Origin: JAGOCV01 sp049445855
GTDB taxonomy: Bacteria > Pseudomonadota > Gammaproteobacteria > Burkholderiales > Burkholderiaceae_C
Direction of reading: 5' to 3'
NCBI RefSeq assembly: GCF_049445855.1
Contig: NZ_JBMSDV010000003.1
Location: 248,001 to 312,000 of the forward strand
Length of the DNA: 64,000 nucleotides
Each line of letters starts with the position of its first letter. Within the stretch, counting starts at the first letter, position 1. Positions 24,279-32,119 of this stretch are shown here, in pieces. A program made the position numbers and the translations under genes. The notes under the pieces were generated by a model that saw nothing but the letters and a program-made list of their open reading frames with translations, made no database searches and had not been told where the DNA came from.

Positions 24279-26413
24279 AACCTGGCCCGGCCGGCAGCAA
24301 GCCGCACTGGCCGCCTGCGCTGGTGCTGCTGTTCGAATGCCTGGTGTTCGGGCTGGTCTACGGCATGGCGGCGCGCGCCGGGCTGGCGTATTCCAGCGTG
24401 GGCCCGAACGTCACGCTGATCTGGCCGCCCACGGGCATTTCGCTCTTCGTTTTCCTGCGCTGGGGGCCGCGCCTGGCGCCCGGCATTCTCATCGGCGACC
24501 TGATCGCCAATGCGGGCACTGCCGCGCCGCTGGGCGCGATCCTGGGCATTGCCATCGGCAACATCGCGCAGACCTGGCTGTGCTGGTGGGCGCTGCGCCG
24601 CGTCGGCTTCGACGCGCAATTGCAGCGCGTGCGCGACGTGATGGCGATCCTGGCGCTGGGCACTTTGGCCGCGGCGGTGTCTGCTTTCATCGGGCCGGCG
24701 TCGCTGGTGCTGGGCGGCACGTTGCCGGCGGAGAACTATCCGCTCGCGTGGCTGCAGTGGTGGATGGGCGACGCGACGGGCGTCGTGGTGCTGGCGCCGT
24801 GGTTGCTCGCATGGTGGCAACGCGGTGCCATCGGCGGTGCGTCTGCCGGCATGACGCGCAGCCGCAAGATCGAAGCCGCATTGCTGCTGGCGGTACTCGT
24901 CGTGCTGTGCGAGCTGGTGTTCGGCGGAGAACTCTCGCGCCTGTCGCGCCTGTCGCCCGAGCCCGGCAACTACCCGGCAGCGCTTGCGCTCTTCCCGCTC
25001 GTGGTGTGGGCCGCGCTGCGCTTCGGCCTGCGCGGCGCGACGCTGGTGACGCTGCTCGTCACGCTCGCGGCGGTGTGGGGCACCGTGCACGGCATGGGCC
25101 CGTTCGTGGACCAGGGGCAGACCGGCAGCCTCGCGCGCTGGTGGGTGTTTGCCAACGTCATCACCGTCACCGGCCTGCTGCTCGCGGCCAGCCAGAGCGA
25201 GCGTGACCGCGCGCGTGCGCAGGCCATCCGCGACCGTGACTTCTCCACCGCCGTGCTCGACGCCGAAGGCGCGTTCGTGCTGGTGCTGGACGCACAGGGC
25301 TGCATCGTCAGGGTGAACCGCGCGTTCGAACGCGCCACGGGCTTCGATTCCGCCGACATCGCCGGCCAGCGCTTCGAGGAAGCGCTGATTCCCGAAGAGC
25401 AGCGCGACAAGGTGAAGGCGCACGCCGAACTGCTGCGCCTGCGGCTGTCGGAAATCGCGCGGCACGACAGCCCGCTGCGCCGCCGCAGCGGGCCGCCGAT
25501 CACCGTGTCGTGGACGGCCACCGCGTTGCGCGGGCCGGACGGCGCGATGACGCACTCCATCGTTTCCGGTGTCGACGTGAGCGCGCGCGTACAGGCCGCC
25601 GATGCGCTGCGCCATGCGCGGCGCGAACTCGAAGCGCGGGTGGCCGAACGCACGCGCGACCTCGCCACGGCCAACACGTCGCTGCAAGCCGAAATGATCG
25701 AGCGCCAGCGGCTGGAGCAGGAACTGATCCGCATCAGCGAGCATGAACGCCAGCGCCTGGGCCGTGAACTGCACGACGGCCTGGGCCAGCATCTCACCGC
25801 AACGGCGGTGCAGGCCGAACTGCTCGCGCGCGACCTCGAGGCCGCAGGTGCCGATGCGGCCCAGCAGAGCGCGCAGCAGATCGAACTGATGCTCAGCGGC
25901 GCTGTCGCGCAGACGCGGCTGCTCGCGCGCGGGCTGTTCCCTGTGGAGATCGGCGGTGCGGGCCTGATGGGCGCGCTGCAGCAACTGGCCGATTCCACCG
26001 GCCGCCAAACACGGCGGCACTGCACGCTGCGCTGCCCGCAACCGGTGGACATCGCGGACCACGCGGCGGCCATCCACCTCTATCGCATCGCGCAGGAAGC
26101 GGTGACTAACGCGATCCGCCATGCGCCGGGTTCGGACATCGAGATGGCGCTGCGGGAGGAAGAGGGCGGCGGGCTGGCGATGGAGATCCGCAGCAGCATG
26201 ACCGCACCCGGAGGCGGGAACGCTGCCGTGCGCCATGACACCGACAGTGTGGACGACGCAGGCATCGGCCTGCGCATCATGCGGCACCGTGCACACCTGA
26301 TCGACGCGGACATCGCCATCGGCCCGCAAGCGGCCCACCCGTCCATGGCGCCGTCTGGCAACATCTGGGTCGTGGCGGTGCGCTGGGCACCGGGTGCAAA
26401 GGAACAAGGATGA
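24275..26413 (+). CDS. MASE1-PAS sensor histidine kinase (NarL/DegS type)
   Basis: This membrane sensor has 712 residues. An N-terminal MASE1 region (about residues 15-310) has around eight membrane segments and the signature SVGPNVTLIWPPTGISLFVFLRWGPRLAPG. A PAS domain covers about residues 320-440, then a coiled coil (ARRELEARVAERTRDLATANTSLQAEM). The HisKA_3 domain has the phospho-acceptor H500 in GRELHDGLGQHLTA. The ATPase domain has its N box at QEAVTNAIRHA and a G box GIGLRIMRHRA. The start is a GTG at 24275 inside the RidA stop (GTGA). It overlaps the response regulator by 4 bp. Transcription with the transporter/hydrolase genes suggests it may sense their substrate. Confidence 0.93.
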   Translation: MKPGPAGSKPHWPPALVLLFECLVFGLVYGMAARAGLAYSSVGPNVTLIWPPTGISLFVFLRWGPRLAPGILIGDLIANAGTAAPLGAILGIAIGNIAQTWLCWWALRRVGFDAQLQRVRDVMAILALGTLAAAVSAFIGPASLVLGGTLPAENYPLAWLQWWMGDATGVVVLAPWLLAWWQRGAIGGASAGMTRSRKIEAALLLAVLVVLCELVFGGELSRLSRLSPEPGNYPAALALFPLVVWAALRFGLRGATLVTLLVTLAAVWGTVHGMGPFVDQGQTGSLARWWVFANVITVTGLLLAASQSERDRARAQAIRDRDFSTAVLDAEGAFVLVLDAQGCIVRVNRAFERATGFDSADIAGQRFEEALIPEEQRDKVKAHAELLRLRLSEIARHDSPLRRRSGPPITVSWTATALRGPDGAMTHSIVSGVDVSARVQAADALRHARRELEARVAERTRDLATANTSLQAEMIERQRLEQELIRISEHERQRLGRELHDGLGQHLTATAVQAELLARDLEAAGADAAQQSAQQIELMLSGAVAQTRLLARGLFPVEIGGAGLMGALQQLADSTGRQTRRHCTLRCPQPVDIADHAAAIHLYRIAQEAVTNAIRHAPGSDIEMALREEEGGGLAMEIRSSMTAPGGGNAAVRHDTDSVDDAGIGLRIMRHRAHLIDADIAIGPQAAHPSMAPSGNIWVVAVRWAPGAKEQG

Positions 26414-27087
26414 CCCTGCAGGACGCAACGGCCGCGCGGGTGCTGATCGTCGACGATCACCCGATCCTGCGGCATGGCATTGCGCAACTCATCGCGCGCG
26501 AGGGCGACCTGACCGTCTGCGCCGACGTCGGCACGGTGGACGAGGCGCTCGCCGTCGTCGCCACGCAGGCCATCGACCTCGTGGTGGTGGACCTGTCGCT
26601 CGAAGACCAGTCGGGCCTCGACCTCATCAAGCGCCTGCGCACAGCGCACCCCCATGTGAAATGCCTGGTGCTGTCGATGCACGACGAACGGCTTTATGCC
26701 GAACGCGTGCTGCGTGCGGGCGCGCGCGGCTACGTGATGAAGCAGGAAGCCACGCGCAAGATCGTCACCGCGCTACGTGCGGTGCGCGCGGGCCGCATCT
26801 ATCTCGGGGAAGAGATCGCGAGCGATCTTCTGGCGCGGCTGGCGTCCGGTGGCAGCGCAGCCGTGGCAGAAAATGAGCAGGCCCCGCTGCCTGCACTCAC
26901 CGACCGCGAACTGGAAGTGCTGCGCCTGATCGGCCGCGGCATGAAGACCGGCGAGATCGCCGAGACGCTTAGCCGCAGCGTCCACACCGTCGAGGCGCAT
27001 CGCGCCAACATCAAGCGCAAGCTCGGCCTGAAGTCGGGCGCCGAACTGGCGAAAGCGGCATTCGAACTCGCGGGCGGGCCGGGTTAA
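26410..27087 (+). CDS. NarL/FixJ-type response regulator
   Basis: This is the partner of the upstream kinase, 225 residues. The receiver domain has the acidic pocket D15-D16 and phospho-acceptor D61 in LVVVDLSLED, plus the lysine in GYVMKQEA. The C-terminal LuxR-type HTH is LTDRELEVLRLIGRGMKTGEIAETLSRSVHTVEAHRANIKRKLG. It is translationally coupled to the kinase (ATGA). Its targets are unknown; the adjacent BMP transport genes are the first candidates. Confidence 0.94.
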   Translation: MTLQDATAARVLIVDDHPILRHGIAQLIAREGDLTVCADVGTVDEALAVVATQAIDLVVVDLSLEDQSGLDLIKRLRTAHPHVKCLVLSMHDERLYAERVLRAGARGYVMKQEATRKIVTALRAVRAGRIYLGEEIASDLLARLASGGSAAVAENEQAPLPALTDRELEVLRLIGRGMKTGEIAETLSRSVHTVEAHRANIKRKLGLKSGAELAKAAFELAGGPG

Positions 27088-27128
27088 CCCGCGGCTGCAC
27101 GCCGCCCCGCCGCCGCTTCGGCGAAAAA

Positions 27129-27146
27129 CGTGCCGTCGTTGGCACG
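27129..27146. promoter_or_regulatory. short inverted repeat before the leucine-catabolism operon
   Basis: CGTGCC-N6-GGCACG is a perfect 6-bp inverted repeat in the 134-bp gap upstream of the carboxylase beta gene. It is the only symmetric element noticed there and might be an operator; no regulator gene is adjacent. Confidence 0.3.
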
Positions 27147-27221
27147 ATTTGCAACCTTCCCGGCGCCCCCTGGACGCGTCTTTTCCGTACAGTGACAGGT
27201 CTGCGAAAAGCCGAGGAAAAA

Positions 27222-28844
27222 ATGCCTGCCCTGGAGACAAAACTCAACGCCCGTTCCGCCGACTTCCAGGCCAATGCCGCCGCCATGCGCGCCGTGGTGG
27301 ACGACCTGACGGCCCAGATTGCCAAGGCTGCCGAAGGTGGCGGTGAAGCCGCCCGCAAGAAGCACACGGCGCGCGGCAAGCTGCTGCCGCGCGAGCGCGT
27401 GCAGATGTTGCTGGACCCGGGCACGCCCTTCCTGGAGCTGTCGCCCCTCGCGGCGCACGGCATGTACCTCAACAAGGACGGCGTGACCGACGCACCATGC
27501 GCTGGCGTCATCGCCGGCATCGGCCGCGTGAACGGCATCGACTGCATGATCGTCTGCAACGACGCGACGGTGAAGGGCGGCACCTATTACCCCATGACGG
27601 TGAAGAAGCACCTGCGCGCGCAGGAAGTGGCGCAGCAGAACCGGCTGCCCTGCATCTACCTCGTGGACTCGGGTGGTGCCAACCTGCCGAACCAGGACGA
27701 CGTGTTTCCCGACCGCGACCACTTCGGTCGCATCTTCTTCAACCAGGCGAACCTGAGCGCGCAGGGCATCGCACAGATCGCGGTGGTGATGGGTTCGTGC
27801 ACGGCGGGCGGCGCGTATGTGCCGGCCATGAGCGACGAAACCATCATCGTGAAGAACCAGGGCACCATCTTCCTGGGCGGCCCGCCGCTGGTGAAGGCCG
27901 CCACGGGCGAGATCGTGTCGGCCGAAGACCTGGGCGGCGGCGACGCGCACACGCGCCTGTCCGGCGTGGCGGACCATCTGGCGCAGAACGACGCGCATGC
28001 CTTGGCCATCGCACGCCAGGCCGTGGCCACGCTCAACAAGGACAAGGCGTTGCCGGTGCAGACGCAAGCCGCCCGCCCGCCGCTGTATCCCACGGAAGAG
28101 CTCTACGGCGTCATTCCCACCGACACGCGCAAGCCGTACGACGTGCGCGAGGTGATCGCGCGCATCGTGGATGGCAGCGAATTCCATGAGTTCAAGGCGC
28201 GCTTCGGCGCGACGCTGGTGTGCGGCTTCGCGCACATCGAAGGCATGCCGGTGGGCATCGTCGCCAACAACGGCGTGCTGTTCTCCGAGAGCGCGCAGAA
28301 GGGCGCGCACTTCATCGAGCTGTGCTGCCAGCGCAAGGTGCCGCTCGTCTTCCTGCAGAACATCACCGGCTTCATGGTGGGCCGCAAGTACGAGAACGAA
28401 GGCATCGCACGGCATGGCGCGAAGATGGTGACGGCCGTCGCCACCGCCAACGTGCCGAAGTTCACCGTGATCATCGGCGGCAGCTATGGCGCGGGCAACT
28501 ACGGCATGTGCGGCCGCGCGTACTCGCCGCGCTTTTTGTGGATGTGGCCGAACGCGCGCATCTGCGTGATGGGCGGCGAGCAGGCGGCGGGCGTGCTCGC
28601 CACCGTCAAGCGCGACGGCATCGAGGCGCGCGGTGGCAGCTGGAGCGCGGACGAAGAGAAGAGCTTCAAGCAGCCCATCCTCGACCAGTTCGCGCACCAG
28701 TCGCATCCGTATTACTCCAGCGCGCGCCTGTGGGACGACGGCGTGATCGACCCCGCCGACACGCGCCGCGTGCTCGCACTCGGCCTGTCGGCCTCGCTCA
28801 ACGCGCCGATTCCGGATGCGAAGTTCGGCGTGTTCCGGATGTGA
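27222..28844 (+). CDS. mccB: methylcrotonoyl-CoA carboxylase beta (carboxyltransferase) subunit
   Basis: This subunit transfers carboxyl from biotin to 3-methylcrotonyl-CoA in leucine catabolism. At 540 residues it contains both crotonase-like halves: the N-terminal acyl-CoA-binding half (IYLVDSGGANLPNQDDVFPDRDHFGRIFFNQA) and the C-terminal half (GGSYGAGNYGMCGRAYSPRFLWMWPNARICVMGGEQAAGVL). These segments fit MccB better than propionyl- or geranyl-CoA carboxylase subunits. The ATG at 27222 with upstream GAGGAAAAA was chosen over an ATG-less extension from 27192. The operon holds the biotin-carrying alpha subunit, an acyl-CoA dehydrogenase, a hydratase and HMG-CoA lyase, which together fix the pathway. 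It is separated from those genes by an inserted toxin-antitoxin pair. Confidence 0.92.
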   Translation: MPALETKLNARSADFQANAAAMRAVVDDLTAQIAKAAEGGGEAARKKHTARGKLLPRERVQMLLDPGTPFLELSPLAAHGMYLNKDGVTDAPCAGVIAGIGRVNGIDCMIVCNDATVKGGTYYPMTVKKHLRAQEVAQQNRLPCIYLVDSGGANLPNQDDVFPDRDHFGRIFFNQANLSAQGIAQIAVVMGSCTAGGAYVPAMSDETIIVKNQGTIFLGGPPLVKAATGEIVSAEDLGGGDAHTRLSGVADHLAQNDAHALAIARQAVATLNKDKALPVQTQAARPPLYPTEELYGVIPTDTRKPYDVREVIARIVDGSEFHEFKARFGATLVCGFAHIEGMPVGIVANNGVLFSESAQKGAHFIELCCQRKVPLVFLQNITGFMVGRKYENEGIARHGAKMVTAVATANVPKFTVIIGGSYGAGNYGMCGRAYSPRFLWMWPNARICVMGGEQAAGVLATVKRDGIEARGGSWSADEEKSFKQPILDQFAHQSHPYYSSARLWDDGVIDPADTRRVLALGLSASLNAPIPDAKFGVFRM

Positions 28845-28883
28845 TGTGTAAGATGTGTACGTTTTCAATGATTTATACACATC
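28843..28883. promoter_or_regulatory. vapBC operator/promoter repeats
   Basis: GATGTGTA occurs directly repeated at 28843-28850 and 28852-28859, and its inverted copy TACACATC lies at 28876-28883, ending at the vapB ATG. AT-rich DNA lies between them. VapB-VapC complexes usually bind such repeats to autoregulate. The first copy overlaps the carboxylase stop codon. Confidence 0.6.
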
Positions 28884-29189
28884 ATGCGAACCAACATCGA
28901 TATCAATGAGGATCTGATGGACGAGGCGATGAAGGCCGGTCCGTTCAAGACCAAGAAGGACGCCGTGGAAGCAGGGCTCAAGCTTCTCGCGAGGCAGGCT
29001 GCCTATCGCGAAATACTCAAATGGGAGGGGAAACTCCATTGGGATGGTGACGATGAAGAGGGCCTTGCCACGGCATTGACCACAGGTAGTGATGCTCGCC
29101 GCCTTGTCGCGAACTCACCTGCACCCACGCCGATCACCGGCAAGCGTGCTGGCAACAAGACGCCGAAGGCGGGCCATGGTCGTCGCTGA
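28884..29189 (+). CDS. vapB: VapB-family type II antitoxin with long C-terminal tail
   Basis: The N-terminal 45 residues (MRTNIDINEDLMDEAMKAG...KKDAVEAGLKLLAR) match the ribbon-helix-helix VapB/DUF2191 DNA-binding region, and WEGKLHWDGD is the usual toxin-neutralising end. Typical relatives stop about here, near 60-75 residues. This protein runs on to 101 residues with a basic, low-complexity tail rich in Thr, Pro, Lys and Arg. The tail is encoded up to and 14 bp into the vapC gene. It would bind its own promoter and inhibit VapC. The whole pair sits inside the leucine operon. Confidence 0.85.
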   Translation: MRTNIDINEDLMDEAMKAGPFKTKKDAVEAGLKLLARQAAYREILKWEGKLHWDGDDEEGLATALTTGSDARRLVANSPAPTPITGKRAGNKTPKAGHGRR

Positions 29190-29577
29190 TTCCGGTGTGT
29201 GGATCGACTTCTTCAACGGTGCGGCGACGCCTGCCCGCGGCGTGCTCCGCGAATTGCTGCGCAAAGGCGAGGTCATGCTCATCGTTCCTGATCTCGTCTT
29301 GTACGAAGTTCTCAGGGGCTTCAGGCAGGAGCGCGACTACCTGCAGGCGCAGCGCCTGATGCTTTCGATGACGGTGGAATCGACCGGCGGCACGGACTTG
29401 GCCCAGCAAGCCGCTGCGCACTATCGCAGTTTGCGCGCACAGGGCGTCACCGTGCGGAATTCCATCGACGTGCTGCTGGCAACTTTCTGCATCGAGCGCG
29501 GTTACACGCTGCTGCATCGTGACCGGGACTTCGAGGCGTTCGAGCAGCTTCGCGGCTTGCACGCCTGGCACCACTGA
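29176..29577 (+). CDS. vapC: VapC-family PIN-domain toxin
   Basis: This is a 133-residue PIN-domain ribonuclease. The acidic active-site residues are D5 (VADSGVWIDFF), E46-type glutamate in DLVLYEVLRGF, and the C-terminal D pair in NSIDVLLATFC and LLHRDRDF. The ATG at 29176 lies inside vapB (14-bp overlap), so the two are translationally coupled; an upstream in-frame extension is a poor match to the family. The usual target of VapC toxins is RNA. The gene ends 25 bp before the acyl-CoA dehydrogenase start. Confidence 0.9.
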   Translation: MVVADSGVWIDFFNGAATPARGVLRELLRKGEVMLIVPDLVLYEVLRGFRQERDYLQAQRLMLSMTVESTGGTDLAQQAAAHYRSLRAQGVTVRNSIDVLLATFCIERGYTLLHRDRDFEAFEQLRGLHAWHH

Positions 29578-29602
29578 AAAGAAGAACGAAGGAGACAAGC
29601 GA

Positions 29603-30736
29603 GTGGACAACATCTATATCACCCCCGATCACGAACTGCTGCGCGACCAGATCGCGCGATTTATCGCGCGGGAGGTCGAACCGTTTGCGGACAAGTGGGA
29701 AGAGCAGGGGATGGTGCCGCGCGAGGTGTTGCGCAGCATGGGCCGGGCCGGGTTGCTGGGCCTGATGTACGAAGGCGAGTACGGCGGCGGTGAAGCCGAC
29801 GCGCTGACGAACCTCGTGTTTGCCGAGGCGCTGTCGCAATCCACTTACGCGGGCTTCATCATCACGGTGCTCGTGCACACCGACATGGCGAGCCCGCACC
29901 TGCATCACGCCGGCAACCTGCAGCAGAAGCAGAAATACATGCCGCGCGTGACCGCGGGCGAGCTGATCACGGCCGTGGGCATCACCGAGCCCGGCGCAGG
30001 CTCTGACGTTGCGGGCATCCGCACCACAGCGCGTCGTGATGGCGACGACTGGGTGCTCAACGGCACGAAGATGTTCATCACCAACGGCGTGCATGCAGAC
30101 CTGTATTTCATCGCGGCCAAGACCGGCACGGCGCGGCACGACATGTCCATGTTCATCGTCGAGAAAGGCACACCCGGTTTCAGCGTGGGCCGCGCATTGA
30201 AGAAGACCGGCTGGCTGTCGTCCGACACGGCCGAGCTGGTGCTGGACAACGTGCGCGTTCCCGCCGGCAACCTGCTGGGCGAAGAGGGCAAGGGCTTCTA
30301 TTCGGTGATGAAGAACTTCCAGACCGAGCGCATCGCGCTCGCGGCCATGGCCGTGGGCCATTGCACGCAGGCGATCCGCCTTACGCTCGACCATGTGCGC
30401 CAGCGCCAGGCTTTTGGTGGCACGCTGTGGGACAAGCAGACCATCCGCCACCGCATCGCCATGCTGGACGCGAAGACCCGCGCGGCGCGTCAGTTCATGT
30501 ACCACTGTGCATGGAGCGTCACACAGGGGCGGGACATCGTGCAGGAAGTCTCGATGCTCAAGGCGCTCACCGGCGAACTGGTGAACGAAGTCGTGCAGAC
30601 CTGCCAGCAGTTCCACGGCGGCATGGGCTTCATCCGCGAGACGGCCATCGAACGCCTGTGGCGCGACGCGCGCGTGCTGGGCATCGGCGGCGGCGCGACG
30701 GAAGTGATGCTGGAAGAAGTGGCCAAGCGCTACTGA
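29603..30736 (+). CDS. acyl-CoA dehydrogenase (probably isovaleryl- or related short-chain acyl-CoA)
   Basis: This flavoenzyme introduces the 2,3 double bond of an acyl-CoA. Landmarks are AVGITEPGAGSDVAGIRTTA, the flavin-binding FITNGVHADLYFIAAKTG, and the C-terminal CQQFHGGMGFIRETAIERLWRDARVLGIGGGATEVMLEEVAKRY. The catalytic base in this group is a glutamate near the end; E in GGATEV is a candidate. The start is a GTG at 29603 preceded by GGAGACAA at 29591-29598, giving 377 residues. In this operon the substrate is most likely isovaleryl-CoA, but sequence alone does not separate it from long-chain or other branched enzymes. Confidence 0.9.
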   Translation: MDNIYITPDHELLRDQIARFIAREVEPFADKWEEQGMVPREVLRSMGRAGLLGLMYEGEYGGGEADALTNLVFAEALSQSTYAGFIITVLVHTDMASPHLHHAGNLQQKQKYMPRVTAGELITAVGITEPGAGSDVAGIRTTARRDGDDWVLNGTKMFITNGVHADLYFIAAKTGTARHDMSMFIVEKGTPGFSVGRALKKTGWLSSDTAELVLDNVRVPAGNLLGEEGKGFYSVMKNFQTERIALAAMAVGHCTQAIRLTLDHVRQRQAFGGTLWDKQTIRHRIAMLDAKTRAARQFMYHCAWSVTQGRDIVQEVSMLKALTGELVNEVVQTCQQFHGGMGFIRETAIERLWRDARVLGIGGGATEVMLEEVAKRY

Positions 30737-30757
30737 AGCAAGAACAAGGACGAAGAG

Positions 30758-31549
30758 ATGACGACCACCACGATCGAACTGCGTCGCCCCACGCCCCAAG
30801 TGGCCGAGGTGTGGCTCAACCGGCCGGACATCCGCAACGCGATGAACGGCACGCTGATCGCCGAACTGGCCGCTGCGTTCGCTGCGCTTTCGGCAGATGA
30901 AGATGTGCGTGTCGTGCTGCTGGCCGCGCACGGCAAGGCCTTCTGCGCGGGTGCGGACCTGAACTTCATGCGCGAGATGGCCGACTACTCGTGGGAGCAG
31001 AACCGAGCCGATGCGCAGAAGCTGGCCGACATGCTCTGGCAGATCGATCAGTGCCCCGTGCCGTTGGTGGGTCGTCTGCAGGGCGATTGCTACGCGGGCG
31101 GCATGGGCCTCGCGTCGATGTGCGACGTGCTGGTGGCGTCGGACAACGTGACCTTCTGCCTGTCCGAAGCCCGGCTCGGTCTGCTGCCCGCGACCATCAG
31201 CCCTTACGTGGCCCGCGCGATGGGCGTGCAGGCCGCGCGCCGCTACATGGTGACGGCCGAGCGGTTCACCGCCGCGCAGGCGCAGACGATGGGTTTCGTG
31301 CACGAGCTGTGCACGCCCGACACGCTCGATGCGAAGGTGGCCGAGCTTGTCGCGGCCATCGTCGCCAACGGCCCCGCTGCGAGCCGCGCCTGCAAGCAGC
31401 TGGTGCGCGACGTGGCGGGTCGCGAGATCACCGCCGAGCTGCGTGCCGAGACCGCGCGCCGCATCGCTGACATCCGCGCGAGCGACGAAGGCAAGGAAGG
31501 CCTGCAATCCTTCCTGCAAAAGCGCAAGCCGGCGTGGGTATCTCAATAA
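30758..31549 (+). CDS. enoyl-CoA hydratase/isomerase, probable 3-methylglutaconyl-CoA hydratase
   Basis: This is a crotonase-fold enzyme of 263 residues. The oxyanion hole segments are HGKAFCAGADLNFM and LQGDCYAGGMGLASMCDVLVAS, followed by SEARLGLLPATISPYVARAMG. In the leucine route it would hydrate 3-methylglutaconyl-CoA to HMG-CoA, which the lyase downstream then cleaves. The position between the acyl-CoA dehydrogenase and the carboxylase alpha gene supports this (inference). The gene is 21 bp downstream of the dehydrogenase. Confidence 0.9.
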   Translation: MTTTTIELRRPTPQVAEVWLNRPDIRNAMNGTLIAELAAAFAALSADEDVRVVLLAAHGKAFCAGADLNFMREMADYSWEQNRADAQKLADMLWQIDQCPVPLVGRLQGDCYAGGMGLASMCDVLVASDNVTFCLSEARLGLLPATISPYVARAMGVQAARRYMVTAERFTAAQAQTMGFVHELCTPDTLDAKVAELVAAIVANGPAASRACKQLVRDVAGREITAELRAETARRIADIRASDEGKEGLQSFLQKRKPAWVSQ

Positions 31550-31571
31550 ACGGCGGGAACACAAGTACACG

Positions 31572-32105
31572 ATGAACCCGCGCGATCATTTCCTCACACT
31601 GGCCCGCTACAACCTCTGGGCCACGCAACGCCTGGTGGCCGACCACGTGGACGCCCTGCCGGACGATGCCTACCGGCGCGATTGCGGGCTGTTCTTCAAG
31701 TCGATCCACGGCACGCTCAACCACCTGCTGGTGACGGGCGACCTGCTCTGGTACCCGCGCTTTGCGGACGGCCGTTCTCCGAAGGACGTGCAACTGTCCG
31801 ACGTGGTGGAGGAAGACCGCGTGCGGCTCAAGGAGCGTCTCATCGAAAGCGGCAAGCGCTGGACTTCGCTGATCGGAAGCTTCACGCCCGATCGCTACGA
31901 CGGCGAACTCGACTACACGACGATGCGCGGTGCGCGCGCCATTCTGCCGTTCACTGCGACGCTCGCGCACGTTTTCAACCACGCAACGCATCACCGCGGC
32001 CAGATCACCGCCGCGCTGAGCGCCATGGGTGACCGCGGCCCCGAACTCGACATGGTCTACATGCTCCAGCAGGAGCAGGCGGCCCGCACATCACCGAAGT
32101 CCTGA
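31572..32105 (+). CDS. DinB-family protein
   Basis: This is a four-helix-bundle protein of the DinB/YfiT group, 177 residues. It opens RDHFLTLARYNLWATQRLVADHVDAL and carries the three metal-site histidines expected in this family: one in IHGTLNHLLVTGDLLWYPRF and two in HVFNHATHHRGQI. Family members include glutathione- or mycothiol-type transferases and proteins of unknown role, so no reaction is claimed. It lies 22 bp after the hydratase and 14 bp before the carboxylase alpha gene, inside the leucine operon. Linkage to leucine metabolism is not known. Confidence 0.88.
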   Translation: MNPRDHFLTLARYNLWATQRLVADHVDALPDDAYRRDCGLFFKSIHGTLNHLLVTGDLLWYPRFADGRSPKDVQLSDVVEEDRVRLKERLIESGKRWTSLIGSFTPDRYDGELDYTTMRGARAILPFTATLAHVFNHATHHRGQITAALSAMGDRGPELDMVYMLQQEQAARTSPKS

Positions 32106-32119
32106 AGACGGAGACACAC

